A stretch of 64,000 bases of DNA from Bacillus sp. es.034 (GTDB lineage: Bacteria; Bacillota; Bacilli; Bacillales; Bacillaceae_B), in NCBI RefSeq assembly GCF_002563655.1, contig NZ_PDIY01000001.1, forward strand, positions 2,020,001 through 2,084,000. Direction: 5' to 3'. The notes beneath the pieces are model-generated. The model was not told where the DNA came from, made no database searches, and saw nothing but the letters and a program-made list of their open reading frames with translations. Below, piece after piece: positions 8,824-16,960 of the stretch. The position numbers and the translations under genes are program-made. Numbering within the stretch: the first letter of the stretch is position 1; each line of letters starts with the position of its first letter.

Positions 8824-9516
8824 TTGAAAGAATCAGTGGACATTCTAATAATTGAAGATGACGAGGATATAAATCGCTTACTATGCAGTATTATCAGCAA
8901 GAGCGGCTACTCCCCTAAGCCAGCATATTCAGGTACGGAAGCAGTCATCTATCTGGATAGCCAAAAATGGGACATGGTATTAATTGATTTGATGCTCCCT
9001 GGCTTAAGCGGTGAAGAGCTGTTAAAAAAGATAACAAAAGAAAGTCATGTTCCGGTTATCATCATTTCGGCAAAGCTTGAAACGCAAACCAAGATCAATT
9101 CGCTGAGAGCAGGTGCAGATGACTACATTACTAAGCCTTTCGATGTGGATGAGGTATCTGCCAGAATCGATTCATGTCTTAGAAGATATCGCGATCTATC
9201 AGGGGTTCAGGAAACGAATCAGCTGATGTATAAAGATATTGTCCTGGATATGGATCCAAAGGTAGTGACCGTGAATGATTCTGAACTCAAATTAACGGCA
9301 AGGGAATATGAAATTCTGCTTCTCATGATGTCTTCACCCAATAAAGTCTTTTCCAAGGCTAATTTGTTTGAAAGTGTGTGGAAGGATTCATTTTATGGGG
9401 ACGACAATACGATTAATGTTCATGTGAGTAATATTAGGAGTAAGCTTGCGAAAGCGAATCAGAATGAAGAGTATATCGAAACGATCTGGGGGATGGGCTA
9501 TAAACTCAAAACTTAA
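8824..9516 (+). CDS. OmpR-family response regulator
   Basis: A 230-residue DNA-binding response regulator. The receiver domain (about 1-115) has the acidic pair E11/D12, the phospho-acceptor D55 in LIDLMLPG and K104 in TKPFD. The winged-helix domain (about 135-230) ends GMGYKLKT. It starts at TTG with GAGGGTGA about 5 nt upstream. It forms one locus with an ABC exporter and a histidine kinase, in the order regulator, ATPase, permease, kinase. This layout is typical of antimicrobial-peptide sensing or self-protection modules; the inducing signal is unknown. Confidence 0.9.
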   Translation: MKESVDILIIEDDEDINRLLCSIISKSGYSPKPAYSGTEAVIYLDSQKWDMVLIDLMLPGLSGEELLKKITKESHVPVIIISAKLETQTKINSLRAGADDYITKPFDVDEVSARIDSCLRRYRDLSGVQETNQLMYKDIVLDMDPKVVTVNDSELKLTAREYEILLLMMSSPNKVFSKANLFESVWKDSFYGDDNTINVHVSNIRSKLAKANQNEEYIETIWGMGYKLKT

Positions 9517-9567
9517 GGTTTTCTTAAGAAATGACTTAAGACTTTCTTACGTTTTCCTTCTTATACT
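9512..9567 (+). promoter_or_regulatory. Tandem CTTAAG response-regulator boxes and promoter of the ABC genes
   Basis: CTTAAG occurs at 9512, 9523 and 9535, and CTTACG at 9546, so the spacing is 11, 12 and 11 bp, about one helical turn. This is the usual geometry of OmpR/PhoP-type binding sites. A TATACT -10 hexamer lies at 9562-9567, right after the last box, and there is no good -35, as expected for an activated promoter. The likely binder is the response regulator encoded just upstream (inference). Confidence 0.65.
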
Positions 9568-9623
9568 GTAAGAGTGTTCAAAGAACTGACCATTGAACAA
9601 GTGAATAAAGGAGGAAAATCTGG

Positions 9624-10547
9624 ATGAATGAATATGTATTAAAAACCAACCAACTGACCAAAACATATCAAGATAAAATGGCGCTTAACAAAGTAAGTGT
9701 CATGATAAAAAAAGGATCGATATATGGATTTATCGGCCAGAATGGTGCTGGGAAATCAACGCTGATTCGTGTAATCACCGGACTCGCCTATCCAACGACA
9801 GGTACGTTTGAATTGTTTGGAGAAAACGATGAGCGAAATATCATTGAAGCCAGAAAAAGAATAGGGACGATCATTGAAGGTCCCGCTCTATACCCCCAGA
9901 TGACTGCCGCTGAAAATCTGGAAGCACACCGTCTGCTGAAAGGAATACCGGGAAAAGACTGCATTGAAAAAACCTTGTCGTTAGTCGGGTTGCAGAATAC
10001 AGGAAAAAAGAAGGCGAAGAATTTTTCTTTAGGGATGAAACAGCGTCTAGGTCTTGGTATCGCATTATTAGGGGATCCTGAGTTTTTGATTCTGGATGAA
10101 CCGATAAATGGACTGGATCCAATGGGTGTCGTCGAAGTAAGGGAATTACTTAAAAAGCTGAATCAAGAATATGGGATTACGATCCTAATCTCCAGTCATA
10201 TATTAAGTGAGCTGCACCTACTTGCCACGCACTATGGGATTATTCATCACGGAGAATTGTTGGAACAACTTTCAGCCAAAGAATTGAATGAAAAATGTCA
10301 GCAATACTTGCATATTAAAGTGGACGATCCCCAAAGAGCTGCAACGGTAATCGAAAATCATTTTTCCACACAAGAGTTTGAAGTCATGCCTGATGGAACC
10401 ATCAGACTGTTTGCCTATGTTGATGTACCGGGTGAGGTCTCCAAAATCTTAACCAGTGAAGGATTGGTCATAGAACAATTTATGCCAATGGGAGAAGATT
10501 TGGAAACGTACTTTAGTCATCGTATCGGAGGTGTTCAGCATGGGTAA
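9624..10547 (+). CDS. ABC transporter ATP-binding protein, BcrA type
   Basis: A 307-residue ATPase: Walker A GQNGAGKST (about residues 38-46), signature FSLGMKQRLG (about 135-144), Walker B LILDEPINGLDP, then a H-loop SSH. The about 90-residue C-terminal extension is usual for exporters of the bacitracin/lantibiotic-immunity type. It has a good ribosome site (AAAGGAGGA) and overlaps the permease gene by 8 nt. Its likely role is export of, or protection from, a peptide or drug, under control of the adjoining two-component system. A link to the TOMM peptide is possible but not shown. Confidence 0.9.
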   Translation: MNEYVLKTNQLTKTYQDKMALNKVSVMIKKGSIYGFIGQNGAGKSTLIRVITGLAYPTTGTFELFGENDERNIIEARKRIGTIIEGPALYPQMTAAENLEAHRLLKGIPGKDCIEKTLSLVGLQNTGKKKAKNFSLGMKQRLGLGIALLGDPEFLILDEPINGLDPMGVVEVRELLKKLNQEYGITILISSHILSELHLLATHYGIIHHGELLEQLSAKELNEKCQQYLHIKVDDPQRAATVIENHFSTQEFEVMPDGTIRLFAYVDVPGEVSKILTSEGLVIEQFMPMGEDLETYFSHRIGGVQHG

Positions 10548-11289
10548 TCTCTTCAAAACGGAGTGGTATAAATTAAAGAAAGACCGGTCATTTCGATTCC
10601 TGACCTGGATGTTAGTCGCGGCAGCAGTGTTGTTTCCACTGATAGAATTTGATAATGGGGCATCGGGATTGCCAACCGTAAAGGATTATTATCGGGATAG
10701 TATTCTCGGTCCTCATGCGAATATAGTGAAGCTTATCCCAAGTATTTTGGCAGGCTTCTTCATTACGAGTGAATATTCCATGGGTACGATGAAAAGTATG
10801 GTGTCTTCAGGGAATAGCAGGTTCCGGATCTACTCTGCAAAGCTAATCATATTTTCCATCGGAGCGATCATCATCTCATTGATATTACCGATCTTGATGA
10901 CGGGATCCAGTGCCTTCTATTTTGGATTTGACGAGATGCCTGGGTGGAGTTATTACTTCCAAACGCTGGGATTGATTACAATGTACGGGGCAGCCTTTGC
11001 TTCCATTATGGCGATCTTTTCGATCCTGTTTACAGACAGTGGGAAAACGATAGGGTTTCTTCTCCTGTTCTTTGTATTTGCTGATTGGCCCCTGCAAATG
11101 TTGGCGGCTAAAGTCCCAATGTTTGAAACCATCTTAAATTATTCCGTCTTTAAATTGATTTACGAAATTATGTTGGTGGATACAATGGTAAGCGGAGACC
11201 TTTTAACCATGGTAGTCGTTCCGATCTTTACGTTTCTGTTATTTGGTGCATTAGGTAGTATTATATTTCAGAAAAAAGAAATTAAGTAA
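10540..11289 (+). CDS. ABC transporter permease (ABC-2 type)
   Basis: A 249-residue membrane protein with about six hydrophobic segments (residues about 20-38, 60-75, 100-122, 145-165, 172-190 and 225-243) of the ABC-2/lantibiotic-immunity permease type. The ATG at 10540 follows GGAGGTG and overlaps the ATPase gene by 8 nt; the GTG at 10531 is inside the ribosome site. It forms the membrane half of the exporter encoded with the upstream ATPase. Confidence 0.88.
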   Translation: MGNLFKTEWYKLKKDRSFRFLTWMLVAAAVLFPLIEFDNGASGLPTVKDYYRDSILGPHANIVKLIPSILAGFFITSEYSMGTMKSMVSSGNSRFRIYSAKLIIFSIGAIIISLILPILMTGSSAFYFGFDEMPGWSYYFQTLGLITMYGAAFASIMAIFSILFTDSGKTIGFLLLFFVFADWPLQMLAAKVPMFETILNYSVFKLIYEIMLVDTMVSGDLLTMVVVPIFTFLLFGALGSIIFQKKEIK

Positions 11290-11312
11290 ACGAAAGTGGG
11301 TGGGGTAAAGTC

Positions 11313-12212
11313 ATGCTTTATGTATTATTAGCCATTCTGGCAGCGTTTGCCTACGTCCTCACCCGCTATTATCTGTTGAAAAAGGAAATAAAAAATGCAG
11401 TCCTGCAACTCCAGCAATTACACCAGCATGAATCGGGGAAGAAATTGACGATTAGCTTTTATGATCGTGATTTCGAACTATTAGCCAAGGAAATCAATCA
11501 TCAGATTGATGCCACGAAACAGGCTATTGCCGTCAAACGCTCCACTGAAAATGAATTGCGACAGGCAATCTCTCATATTTCTCATGATATTCGCACACCG
11601 ATGACGTCCATTTTAGGATATATTCAGTTATTGGAGTCAGATGAAATAAGTGATGGGACAAAGAAGAAACACATTGAAACTATCAAAAATAGTGCAAGAA
11701 GGTTAAAGGTGTTACTAGAAGATTTCTTCGAGCTGTCGATCATTGAACGGGAAGATTATCCTTTGAAAGTGGAAAAGGTCAGTATGAATCATCTCATGAT
11801 TGAATCGCTATTGGGGTATTATGATGAATTTAATAAGCGAAACATAAAACCGGACATGCATCTCCCAGATCAGGAAATTATGATCATGACAGATCCCTCT
11901 CTCGTAAAAAGAGTGATTGAAAATTTAGCCGTGAACGCCATTAGATACTCGACCGGAAATGTATCCATTCAGCTTTGTGAAAAAGAAGGAATCATTCAGT
12001 TGAAGATTTCAAATTCTGTTGAGAATACAAGTGAGCTTGAGGTCCATCACATGTTCGACCGTTTTTATAAGGCGGACCAGACAAGAACCGGAAACGGTAC
12101 GGGGCTAGGCTTGTCAATTACAAAAAGCTTGATGGAAAAAATGAACGGATGCATTTATGCAGAATTAGAGGAGCAACATTTAACGATGATCTGCGAATGG
12201 CATATGAAATGA
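11313..12212 (+). CDS. Sensor histidine kinase
   Basis: A 299-residue kinase with one N-terminal membrane segment (about 2-20) and hardly any external sensor region. The H-box is SHISHDIRTPMTSILGY (about 87-103), the N-box is ENLAVNAIRYS and the G-box is GNGTGLGLSI. Such short-sensor kinases often take their signal from a partner transporter, here plausibly the ABC proteins just upstream (inference). It is the last gene of the regulator-ABC-kinase locus, 23 nt after the permease. Confidence 0.9.
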   Translation: MLYVLLAILAAFAYVLTRYYLLKKEIKNAVLQLQQLHQHESGKKLTISFYDRDFELLAKEINHQIDATKQAIAVKRSTENELRQAISHISHDIRTPMTSILGYIQLLESDEISDGTKKKHIETIKNSARRLKVLLEDFFELSIIEREDYPLKVEKVSMNHLMIESLLGYYDEFNKRNIKPDMHLPDQEIMIMTDPSLVKRVIENLAVNAIRYSTGNVSIQLCEKEGIIQLKISNSVENTSELEVHHMFDRFYKADQTRTGNGTGLGLSITKSLMEKMNGCIYAELEEQHLTMICEWHMK

Positions 12213-12288
12213 CCGAGTAAAAATCTAATCGATTTTATAGATATAGCCTGCCAATGACTAACAGTGCTTTAAAAAGGAGTGGTGTCAA

Positions 12289-12957
12289 ATGAATAAAAAT
12301 AATAGCACAGAAATAAAACGCTCTTCAAAAGCAGACAACATTCTATCTCAGCTCAATAGTAAAACCAAGCTAGGCGACTTAAGGAAAATCGCGAAGGAAA
12401 TTAAAAAAGATCACGGACTAGCTATGGAACTTTGGTCAACCGAAGAGTTCTTGCCGAGACTATTGGCAATTTTAATTATGGACAAACAGCATCTTTCACA
12501 AGATGTCCTGAATAAGCTTGATAAGGATATGCAGACCCACACATATGATGAGCGAAATAACTTAATGGATTGGTTAATGGCTAATCAGCTCACTAAAGAC
12601 AAGAAGAACATTGCGTTGATGGAGTCGTGGGGGAATAGTCCTTCTGCTCTTCAAAGGCGAGCTTTCTGGTATTATCAAGGGCGTTTGAGATGGACTGGAC
12701 AAACACCGCCTGATAACACTGCAGACATACTATCTGCAATTGAAGCTACTATTACGCAGGAAGAACCGGAAGTTCAATGGGCTATGAATTTCACTGCTGG
12801 CTGGATAGGCGTTTATGATGAAAAGTATCGTGATCGTTGTGTGAAACTTGGTGAAAAAACGGGTCTTTACAAAGATCAAAAGGTATCAAAAGGATGTACC
12901 CCAAATTATTTGCCGGAATTCATTACAATTGAAGTTAACAAACGAATGAAAAATTAG
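12289..12957 (+). CDS. DNA alkylation repair protein, AlkD-like
   Basis: A 222-residue helical-repeat protein. The middle part, with MESWGNSPSALQRRAFWYY (about residues 108-126), is like the AlkD/HEAT-like DNA glycosylase family, which removes N3- and N7-alkylated purines. It lacks membrane or export signals. It has its own ribosome site (AAAGGAGTGG) and a terminator downstream, so it is probably monocistronic. Family assignment rests on overall pattern. Confidence 0.75.
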   Translation: MNKNNSTEIKRSSKADNILSQLNSKTKLGDLRKIAKEIKKDHGLAMELWSTEEFLPRLLAILIMDKQHLSQDVLNKLDKDMQTHTYDERNNLMDWLMANQLTKDKKNIALMESWGNSPSALQRRAFWYYQGRLRWTGQTPPDNTADILSAIEATITQEEPEVQWAMNFTAGWIGVYDEKYRDRCVKLGEKTGLYKDQKVSKGCTPNYLPEFITIEVNKRMKN

Positions 12958-13020
12958 CTACAGCTGAAACATTCAGAAGGATTAATGTGAACAAAAGAAT
13001 GCAAAGCCTCAATAAGGACA

Positions 13021-13050
13021 GGATCTGAAGGTAAACTTCCAGATCCTTTT
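13021..13050. terminator. Terminator between the AlkD-like and PadR genes
   Basis: GGATCTG/CAGATCC stem (with inner AAG/CTT pairing) and a T-run on the plus strand. It lies between two convergent genes. Confidence 0.8.
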
Positions 13051-13076
13051 CCATTTTGGGATAGGTGATTTTAGTT

Positions 13077-13616
13077 TTAATCAGTAGCGCCTTCTATATC
13101 TGCCTTCAATTCCTTAAACCACTTTAAATTCACTAAGTGATGAGATCGTGAATTTTCGTTCATGCGACCAAAATAATCAATCTTACCAGGTGATTCTTCA
13201 ATGGTAGCTAAGTACTCATCGAGAAGAGCAATTCTGGATTCCGTTTGATCAATTTGGGATTGGATTAAGTCTAATAATTTTTGTTTATCGTATACATCCG
13301 CAAAGAGTAATGCCCCATAAACTTGTAAGTTTACATACTCCGATTTGGTTCCGTATTTGGCCATTAATTTATCAAATTCTTCTATTCCTAAAGACGTTAC
13401 TTTAAAGGTGTGAATGTCACGACCGTTGTTTGAACGTCCTTCATGTGTTTCTTCAATCAACCCTTTTTCTTGGAGTTGTTGTAAATTGTAATAAAATGAT
13501 CCTTTCGTAAAGTTGACGATATATTTATAATGTCGTTTTTCCATTAAACTTAAAAGTTCGTATCCATGAGCTCCGGGGTTTTGAATAAGTAATCCAAGGA
13601 TGAGTAAGGGAATCAA
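13077..13616 (-). CDS. PadR-family transcriptional regulator
   Basis: A 179-residue PadR regulator. An N-terminal winged helix (about 1-85: GAHGYELLSLMEKR, then FYYNLQQLQEKGLIEE) is followed by a C-terminal helical part (about 95-175) typical of the longer, VirR-like PadR subgroup. It overlaps the upstream esterase gene by 4 nt (ATGA), so the two are co-transcribed on the minus strand. Two identical palindromes at the promoter of this operon are the likely operators, implying autorepression. Confidence 0.88.
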   Translation of the reverse strand: MIPLLILGLLIQNPGAHGYELLSLMEKRHYKYIVNFTKGSFYYNLQQLQEKGLIEETHEGRSNNGRDIHTFKVTSLGIEEFDKLMAKYGTKSEYVNLQVYGALLFADVYDKQKLLDLIQSQIDQTESRIALLDEYLATIEESPGKIDYFGRMNENSRSHHLVNLKWFKELKADIEGATD

Positions 13617-14455
13617 GGTTGCATCACCTTCGCCATCTGCGCTTCAAATTCAGCGTATGTGATTTTACCCAGAGCCAAATTCATACTGTGAATATACATT
13701 TGTTCCGTTTTCGAATAGGTATGGTTGATCGTTAGGGATTGATTTTCATCCGTAAGAGGTCCTGAGATATGACGCTTTTTCGAAAATGCCTCGAAGTAGC
13801 GAAAACCGAATTTTCGTTGGGAAACGGCGTTCAAATGAATACCATCCGGATTGGAAGTTAGACCTTTTGCCGATACAAAATAACAATTCGGCTGCTCATG
13901 AGCAAATCGACGTAATTCAGCGTTGATTTCTTGAAACTCTGATGAGTACTTTCCGAAACCTTCTTTCCCTAAGAAATGACCAAGCTCACCAATGATCAAT
14001 GGGACGTCTTGAAGGTTTAATTCTTTACGTAACGTTTCAATGATAAGAGATAACTTTTCGTAATAGGTCTCATGGAGAGAGTGATGGCTGTCACTTTCAC
14101 CTTGATGCCAAAGGATGCCACAAATTTCACTGGTTTCAAGAGCAAAGCGGGCGTCTGACAAAGCATGTTTGAAAAGAGTGCCTTGCGGGTGCCAATCGTT
14201 CAAGGAACTGCCGCCTTCCGCACAAGGAATCAATCCAATTTCATCATCCGGGTTGGCTTTCGAACACTGGTCTGCAAAAGATGCTGCCAGACTTACACCA
14301 GCAACAGGACGGTCATAATTAATCGGCTCAGTCATCATTTGCCACTGACCGTTGCGAAGCATTTTTATTTTTTCATTATAGATCGGGTCTACCTCATGCA
14401 GGAATCCACGACCTGCCATATTCGATTGTCCTACCATTAAAAAAGATTTTATCAT
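13613..14455 (-). CDS. SGNH-type sialate O-acetylesterase-like carbohydrate esterase
   Basis: A 280-residue esterase of the SASA/SGNH fold. Block I is MVGQSNMAGRG (nucleophile Ser near residue 10), then CAEGGSSLNDW, the WHQGESDS block near residue 115, and DGIHLN near residue 208 carrying the catalytic Asp and His. There is no signal peptide, so it should be cytoplasmic. It removes acetyl groups from sugars or related esters; the substrate is unknown. It is the first gene of a two-gene operon with a PadR regulator, so its substrate or product may be the PadR signal (inference). Confidence 0.8.
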   Translation of the reverse strand: MIKSFLMVGQSNMAGRGFLHEVDPIYNEKIKMLRNGQWQMMTEPINYDRPVAGVSLAASFADQCSKANPDDEIGLIPCAEGGSSLNDWHPQGTLFKHALSDARFALETSEICGILWHQGESDSHHSLHETYYEKLSLIIETLRKELNLQDVPLIIGELGHFLGKEGFGKYSSEFQEINAELRRFAHEQPNCYFVSAKGLTSNPDGIHLNAVSQRKFGFRYFEAFSKKRHISGPLTDENQSLTINHTYSKTEQMYIHSMNLALGKITYAEFEAQMAKVMQP

Positions 14456-14475
14456 TTCAGTTTCATTCCTTTACA

Positions 14476-14527
14476 CAATAGTCTAATTAGACTAAGCTAG
14501 TATAAAGTCTAATTAGACTATTGTCAA
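14476..14527 (-). promoter_or_regulatory. Promoter and two palindromic operators of the esterase-PadR operon
   Basis: On the minus strand the -35 is TTGACA (14522-14527) and the -10 is TATACT (14499-14504), 17 nt apart, a consensus sigma-A promoter. AGTCTAATTAGACT occurs twice (14480-14493 and 14506-14519): one copy fills the spacer between the hexamers and one lies just downstream of the -10. The two copies are themselves in mirror arrangement (CAATAGTC...GACTATTG). A bound dimer would block RNA polymerase, which fits repression by the PadR protein of the operon. Confidence 0.85.
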
Positions 14528-14545
14528 TAAAACAGGAGAGGGCTG

Positions 14546-15457
14546 ATGATGTTGAAAAGTGTCAGAATGTTAAAAATCTGGATGTGTGTTGGACTGTTAA
14601 GTTTCAGTCTTGTCGGTTTAAGCCTCTTTGGAAACGGATTAGAGCAGACTGAAGCAAAAGAAAAAGCAACAAGTCATGGGAATGCTCATAAGTTCATGCA
14701 ACTCGAGAAAAAGTTTGATGCCCGGCTCGGCGTCTATGCAATTGACACCGGTACAAAACGCACGGTGGTCTATCGACCTGATGAACGGTTTGCCTACACA
14801 TCCACTTATAAGGCTTTGGCAGCAGGGGCAGTGCTGCAACAAAACTCGATGGATGAACTTGATGAAGTCATCACCTACACCAAGGATGACCTCGTCACGT
14901 ATTCGCCCATTACAGAGCAACACGTAGATACCGGGATGACCCTTAGGGGAATTTGCGATGCGGCTATCCGTTACAGCGATAATACCGCCGGGAACCTTTT
15001 ATTTCAGGAACTAGGAGGACCTGACGGCTTCGAAAATGCAATGAGGCAAATCGGCGATCCTGTCACCGAGGCTGATCGCTTTGAGACTGATTTGAACAGT
15101 GCCATCCCAGGAGACATCCGTGATACCAGTACAGCAAGAGCACTTGCCACCAACCTGAAGGCTTTCACCGTAGACGATGTGCTCCCGGAGGATAAGCGTA
15201 CAATCCTGACAGATTGGATGAAGAGGAATACTACTGGAGACGAACTAATCCGTGCGGCCGTACCTAAAGGATGGGTGGTAGGCGATAAAACGGGAGCAGG
15301 AGACTACGGAACGCGAAACGATATTGCTATCGTTTGGCCACCGAATCGAGATCCCATTATCATTGCGGTTCTGTCCAGCCGTGATACGAAGGATGCTGCC
15401 TATGATAATGAACTTATAGCAAAGGCAGCTAAGGTTACAGTGAATGCTTTTAAGTGA
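14546..15457 (+). CDS. bla: Class A beta-lactamase
   Basis: A 303-residue secreted penicillinase. The signal peptide spans about residues 1-38 ([19 protein letters not shown], cleavage near EAKA/EKA). There is no lipobox Cys, so it should be released or wall-associated rather than lipidated. Catalytic motifs are complete: S86-T-Y-K89, S144-D-N146, E180-T-D-L-N and K248-T-G250. It hydrolyses beta-lactams. No blaR/blaI pair is near. It has GGAGAGGG upstream; ATG 14549 is an alternative start. Confidence 0.93.
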   Translation: MMLKSVRMLKIWMCVGLLSFSLVGLSLFGNGLEQTEAKEKATSHGNAHKFMQLEKKFDARLGVYAIDTGTKRTVVYRPDERFAYTSTYKALAAGAVLQQNSMDELDEVITYTKDDLVTYSPITEQHVDTGMTLRGICDAAIRYSDNTAGNLLFQELGGPDGFENAMRQIGDPVTEADRFETDLNSAIPGDIRDTSTARALATNLKAFTVDDVLPEDKRTILTDWMKRNTTGDELIRAAVPKGWVVGDKTGAGDYGTRNDIAIVWPPNRDPIIIAVLSSRDTKDAAYDNELIAKAAKVTVNAFK

Positions 15458-15540
15458 TTTTCTGAAATGTTCTTCACTATTGTTTAAGGTCAAAGGTTGA
15501 AAAATATTCAACCCACCTCAATATGTTCATATATATCGCA

Positions 15541-15600
15541 GCCAGGGGGACAGATCCTATGGCTCTTTGAATAGAAGCCGCGGTGCCTGTCCCCGTGGCG
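15541..15600 (+). repeat. GGGGACAGG palindromic repeat copy 2
   Basis: GCCAGGGGGACAG pairs with CTGTCCCCGTGGC. The interior words GGCTCTTTGAAT and CCGCGGTG are shared with 8621-8682. It lies in a noncoding gap after the beta-lactamase gene and has no T-run. Confidence 0.7.
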
Positions 15601-15680
15601 CACCCCAACCAAACTCATATACATGAACCTGGAAGGCCTCTAATAAAATAAATTATTAGTCCTTTTCGGGGGGAGTTCAC

Positions 15681-16142
15681 ATGGAGAACACGATTATAAG
15701 AAACGTCAGAGTATTTATCGCAAGTCCCTTCTTTAGTAAGGAACAAATAGACAGGGTACAAAGACTTGAACATGCCCTTATGCGGAATCCGTATGTGTCA
15801 GAAATCTTCTCCGCACGATTTCATCAATTTGAACATCTCGAATTTGGTTCAAAAGAGTGGAGGCGGAAGGTATTCCGCAATGATCTGAGGCATTTAAGGC
15901 GATCCGATGTAGTGGTGGGCATCCGCGATTACGAAGGCAAGTACGTGGACAGCGGAACGGCATTTGAAATCGGGTACGCCCACGCCATGCAAAAGCCCAT
16001 CCTATTGATTAATGAAAAAAATTCCGTCATGAATTTAATGATGGCAGACAGTTTACACGCTTACTTTACGAAAGTAGAAGATCTGAAAACGTATGATTTT
16101 CATCGTATGCCGAAAGCTCCTTATGAGGGGCCGGTGATATGA
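15681..16142 (+). CDS. Nucleoside 2-deoxyribosyltransferase-like protein
   Basis: A 153-residue protein of the nucleoside 2-deoxyribosyltransferase fold. It shows N-terminal VFIASPFFSKEQ, SDVVVGIRDYEGKYVDSG, and DSGTAFEIGYAHAMQKPI with the catalytic-type Glu in the TAFEIGYA segment (about residue 93). Known members swap bases between deoxynucleosides, but many Bacillus members are uncharacterised. It has GGGGGGAG upstream. It is the last gene before composition becomes more AT-rich. Confidence 0.75.
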   Translation: MENTIIRNVRVFIASPFFSKEQIDRVQRLEHALMRNPYVSEIFSARFHQFEHLEFGSKEWRRKVFRNDLRHLRRSDVVVGIRDYEGKYVDSGTAFEIGYAHAMQKPILLINEKNSVMNLMMADSLHAYFTKVEDLKTYDFHRMPKAPYEGPVI

Positions 16143-16216
16143 TGGGTTGTAACAGGATTAAGGAGATATCGCTTTCTTCAGAATGAATGGAGGCGATGTT
16201 TTTTATTTGGTGGTTA

Positions 16217-16242
16217 TTCTGCTAAAGGGCCATTTAATGGAA
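16217..16242 (+). repeat. Hairpin element E1 (degenerate)
   Basis: TTCTGCTAA, a loop AGGGCCA, and TTTAATGGAA. It has the layout of the GGGCAG hairpins further right but imperfect pairing. It is the leftmost trace of the family and lies just after the last core-like gene. The rest of the 16143-16366 gap holds nothing I recognise. Confidence 0.45.
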
Positions 16243-16369
16243 CAAGGTTTCTAAAAAAATATTGGTGTTTATGCTAAAATTAGACAAGGTTGTGAAAGGA
16301 CGGACTCTACAGCCAGAACTAGTTTAAAGTAAGGTTACTTTTAAAATTATATAATTTATATACTAATCG

Positions 16370-16392
16370 CCGCCATTTAGTTCGGCGGTTTT
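16370..16392 (+). terminator. Terminator upstream of the ECF sigma gene
   Basis: CCGCC/GGCGG stem with a 9-nt loop, then TTTTC. It would shield the sigma operon from upstream reading. Confidence 0.6.
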
Positions 16393-16421
16393 CTAATGCC
16401 AATAAAAAAATAGTAGTTTTT

Positions 16422-16448
16422 TGTAACGAAATTGACTTGAATCGGATA
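16422..16448 (+). promoter_or_regulatory. Candidate ECF-type promoter of the sigma operon
   Basis: TGTAAC (16422-16427) followed after 15 nt by CGGATA, close to the AAC-N16-CGT pattern of Bacillus ECF promoters and 24 nt before the sigma start. It suggests autoregulation. The -10 is imperfect. Confidence 0.5.
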
Positions 16449-16471
16449 TATAGACGAAAGGAGGAAAAGGC

Positions 16472-16960
16472 TTGGGAGAACTTGATGAAATATATAGCAA
16501 TTATGCTGAAGAAGTATTCAAATATCTAATGTGTCTTTGTCACAACGCAGATTTATCAGAAGAACTAACACAAGAAACCTTCTATCAAGCTGTAAAATCC
16601 ATTGATAGATATAATGGTGAATGTAAAATGTCAGTCTGGCTTTGTCAAATAGCGAAGCACTCTTATTATAAGCACCTTGAACAAAATAAGAAACAACAAA
16701 GACATAAGTTTCAAGATGACGCATTACATACTTCTCCTGAAGCTGAATTTATTTATTCGGAAGACAAAATTGCCCTTTATCGAACTATTCACTTCCTTGA
16801 AGAACCATATAAAGAGGTGTTGCTTTTGAGGATCTTAGGCGGTCTTAGTTTCAAAGAGATAGGAGAAATTCAACTGAAAAATGAAAACTGGGCGAGAGTT
16901 ACTTTTTATAGGGCTAAAATGAAATTAAGGGAAAGGGGTAGGGATAACAATGGACAATAA
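16472..16960 (+). CDS. ECF RNA polymerase sigma factor
   Basis: A 162-residue sigma-70 family ECF factor. Region 2 (about residues 8-70: DLSEELTQETFYQAVKSIDRYNG...VWLCQIAKHSYYKHL) and region 4 (about 103-155: LEEPYKEVLLLRILGGLSFKEIGEI...ARVTFYRAKMKLRE) are complete. TTG start with AAAGGAGGAAA upstream. It overlaps the anti-sigma gene by 11 nt. The regulon is unknown; one target is probably its own promoter. Confidence 0.9.
   Translation: MGELDEIYSNYAEEVFKYLMCLCHNADLSEELTQETFYQAVKSIDRYNGECKMSVWLCQIAKHSYYKHLEQNKKQQRHKFQDDALHTSPEAEFIYSEDKIALYRTIHFLEEPYKEVLLLRILGGLSFKEIGEIQLKNENWARVTFYRAKMKLRERGRDNNGQ

Noticed and set aside
14639-14923. Minus-strand frame in the beta-lactamase gene
   Set aside because: A shadow of a well-supported gene.
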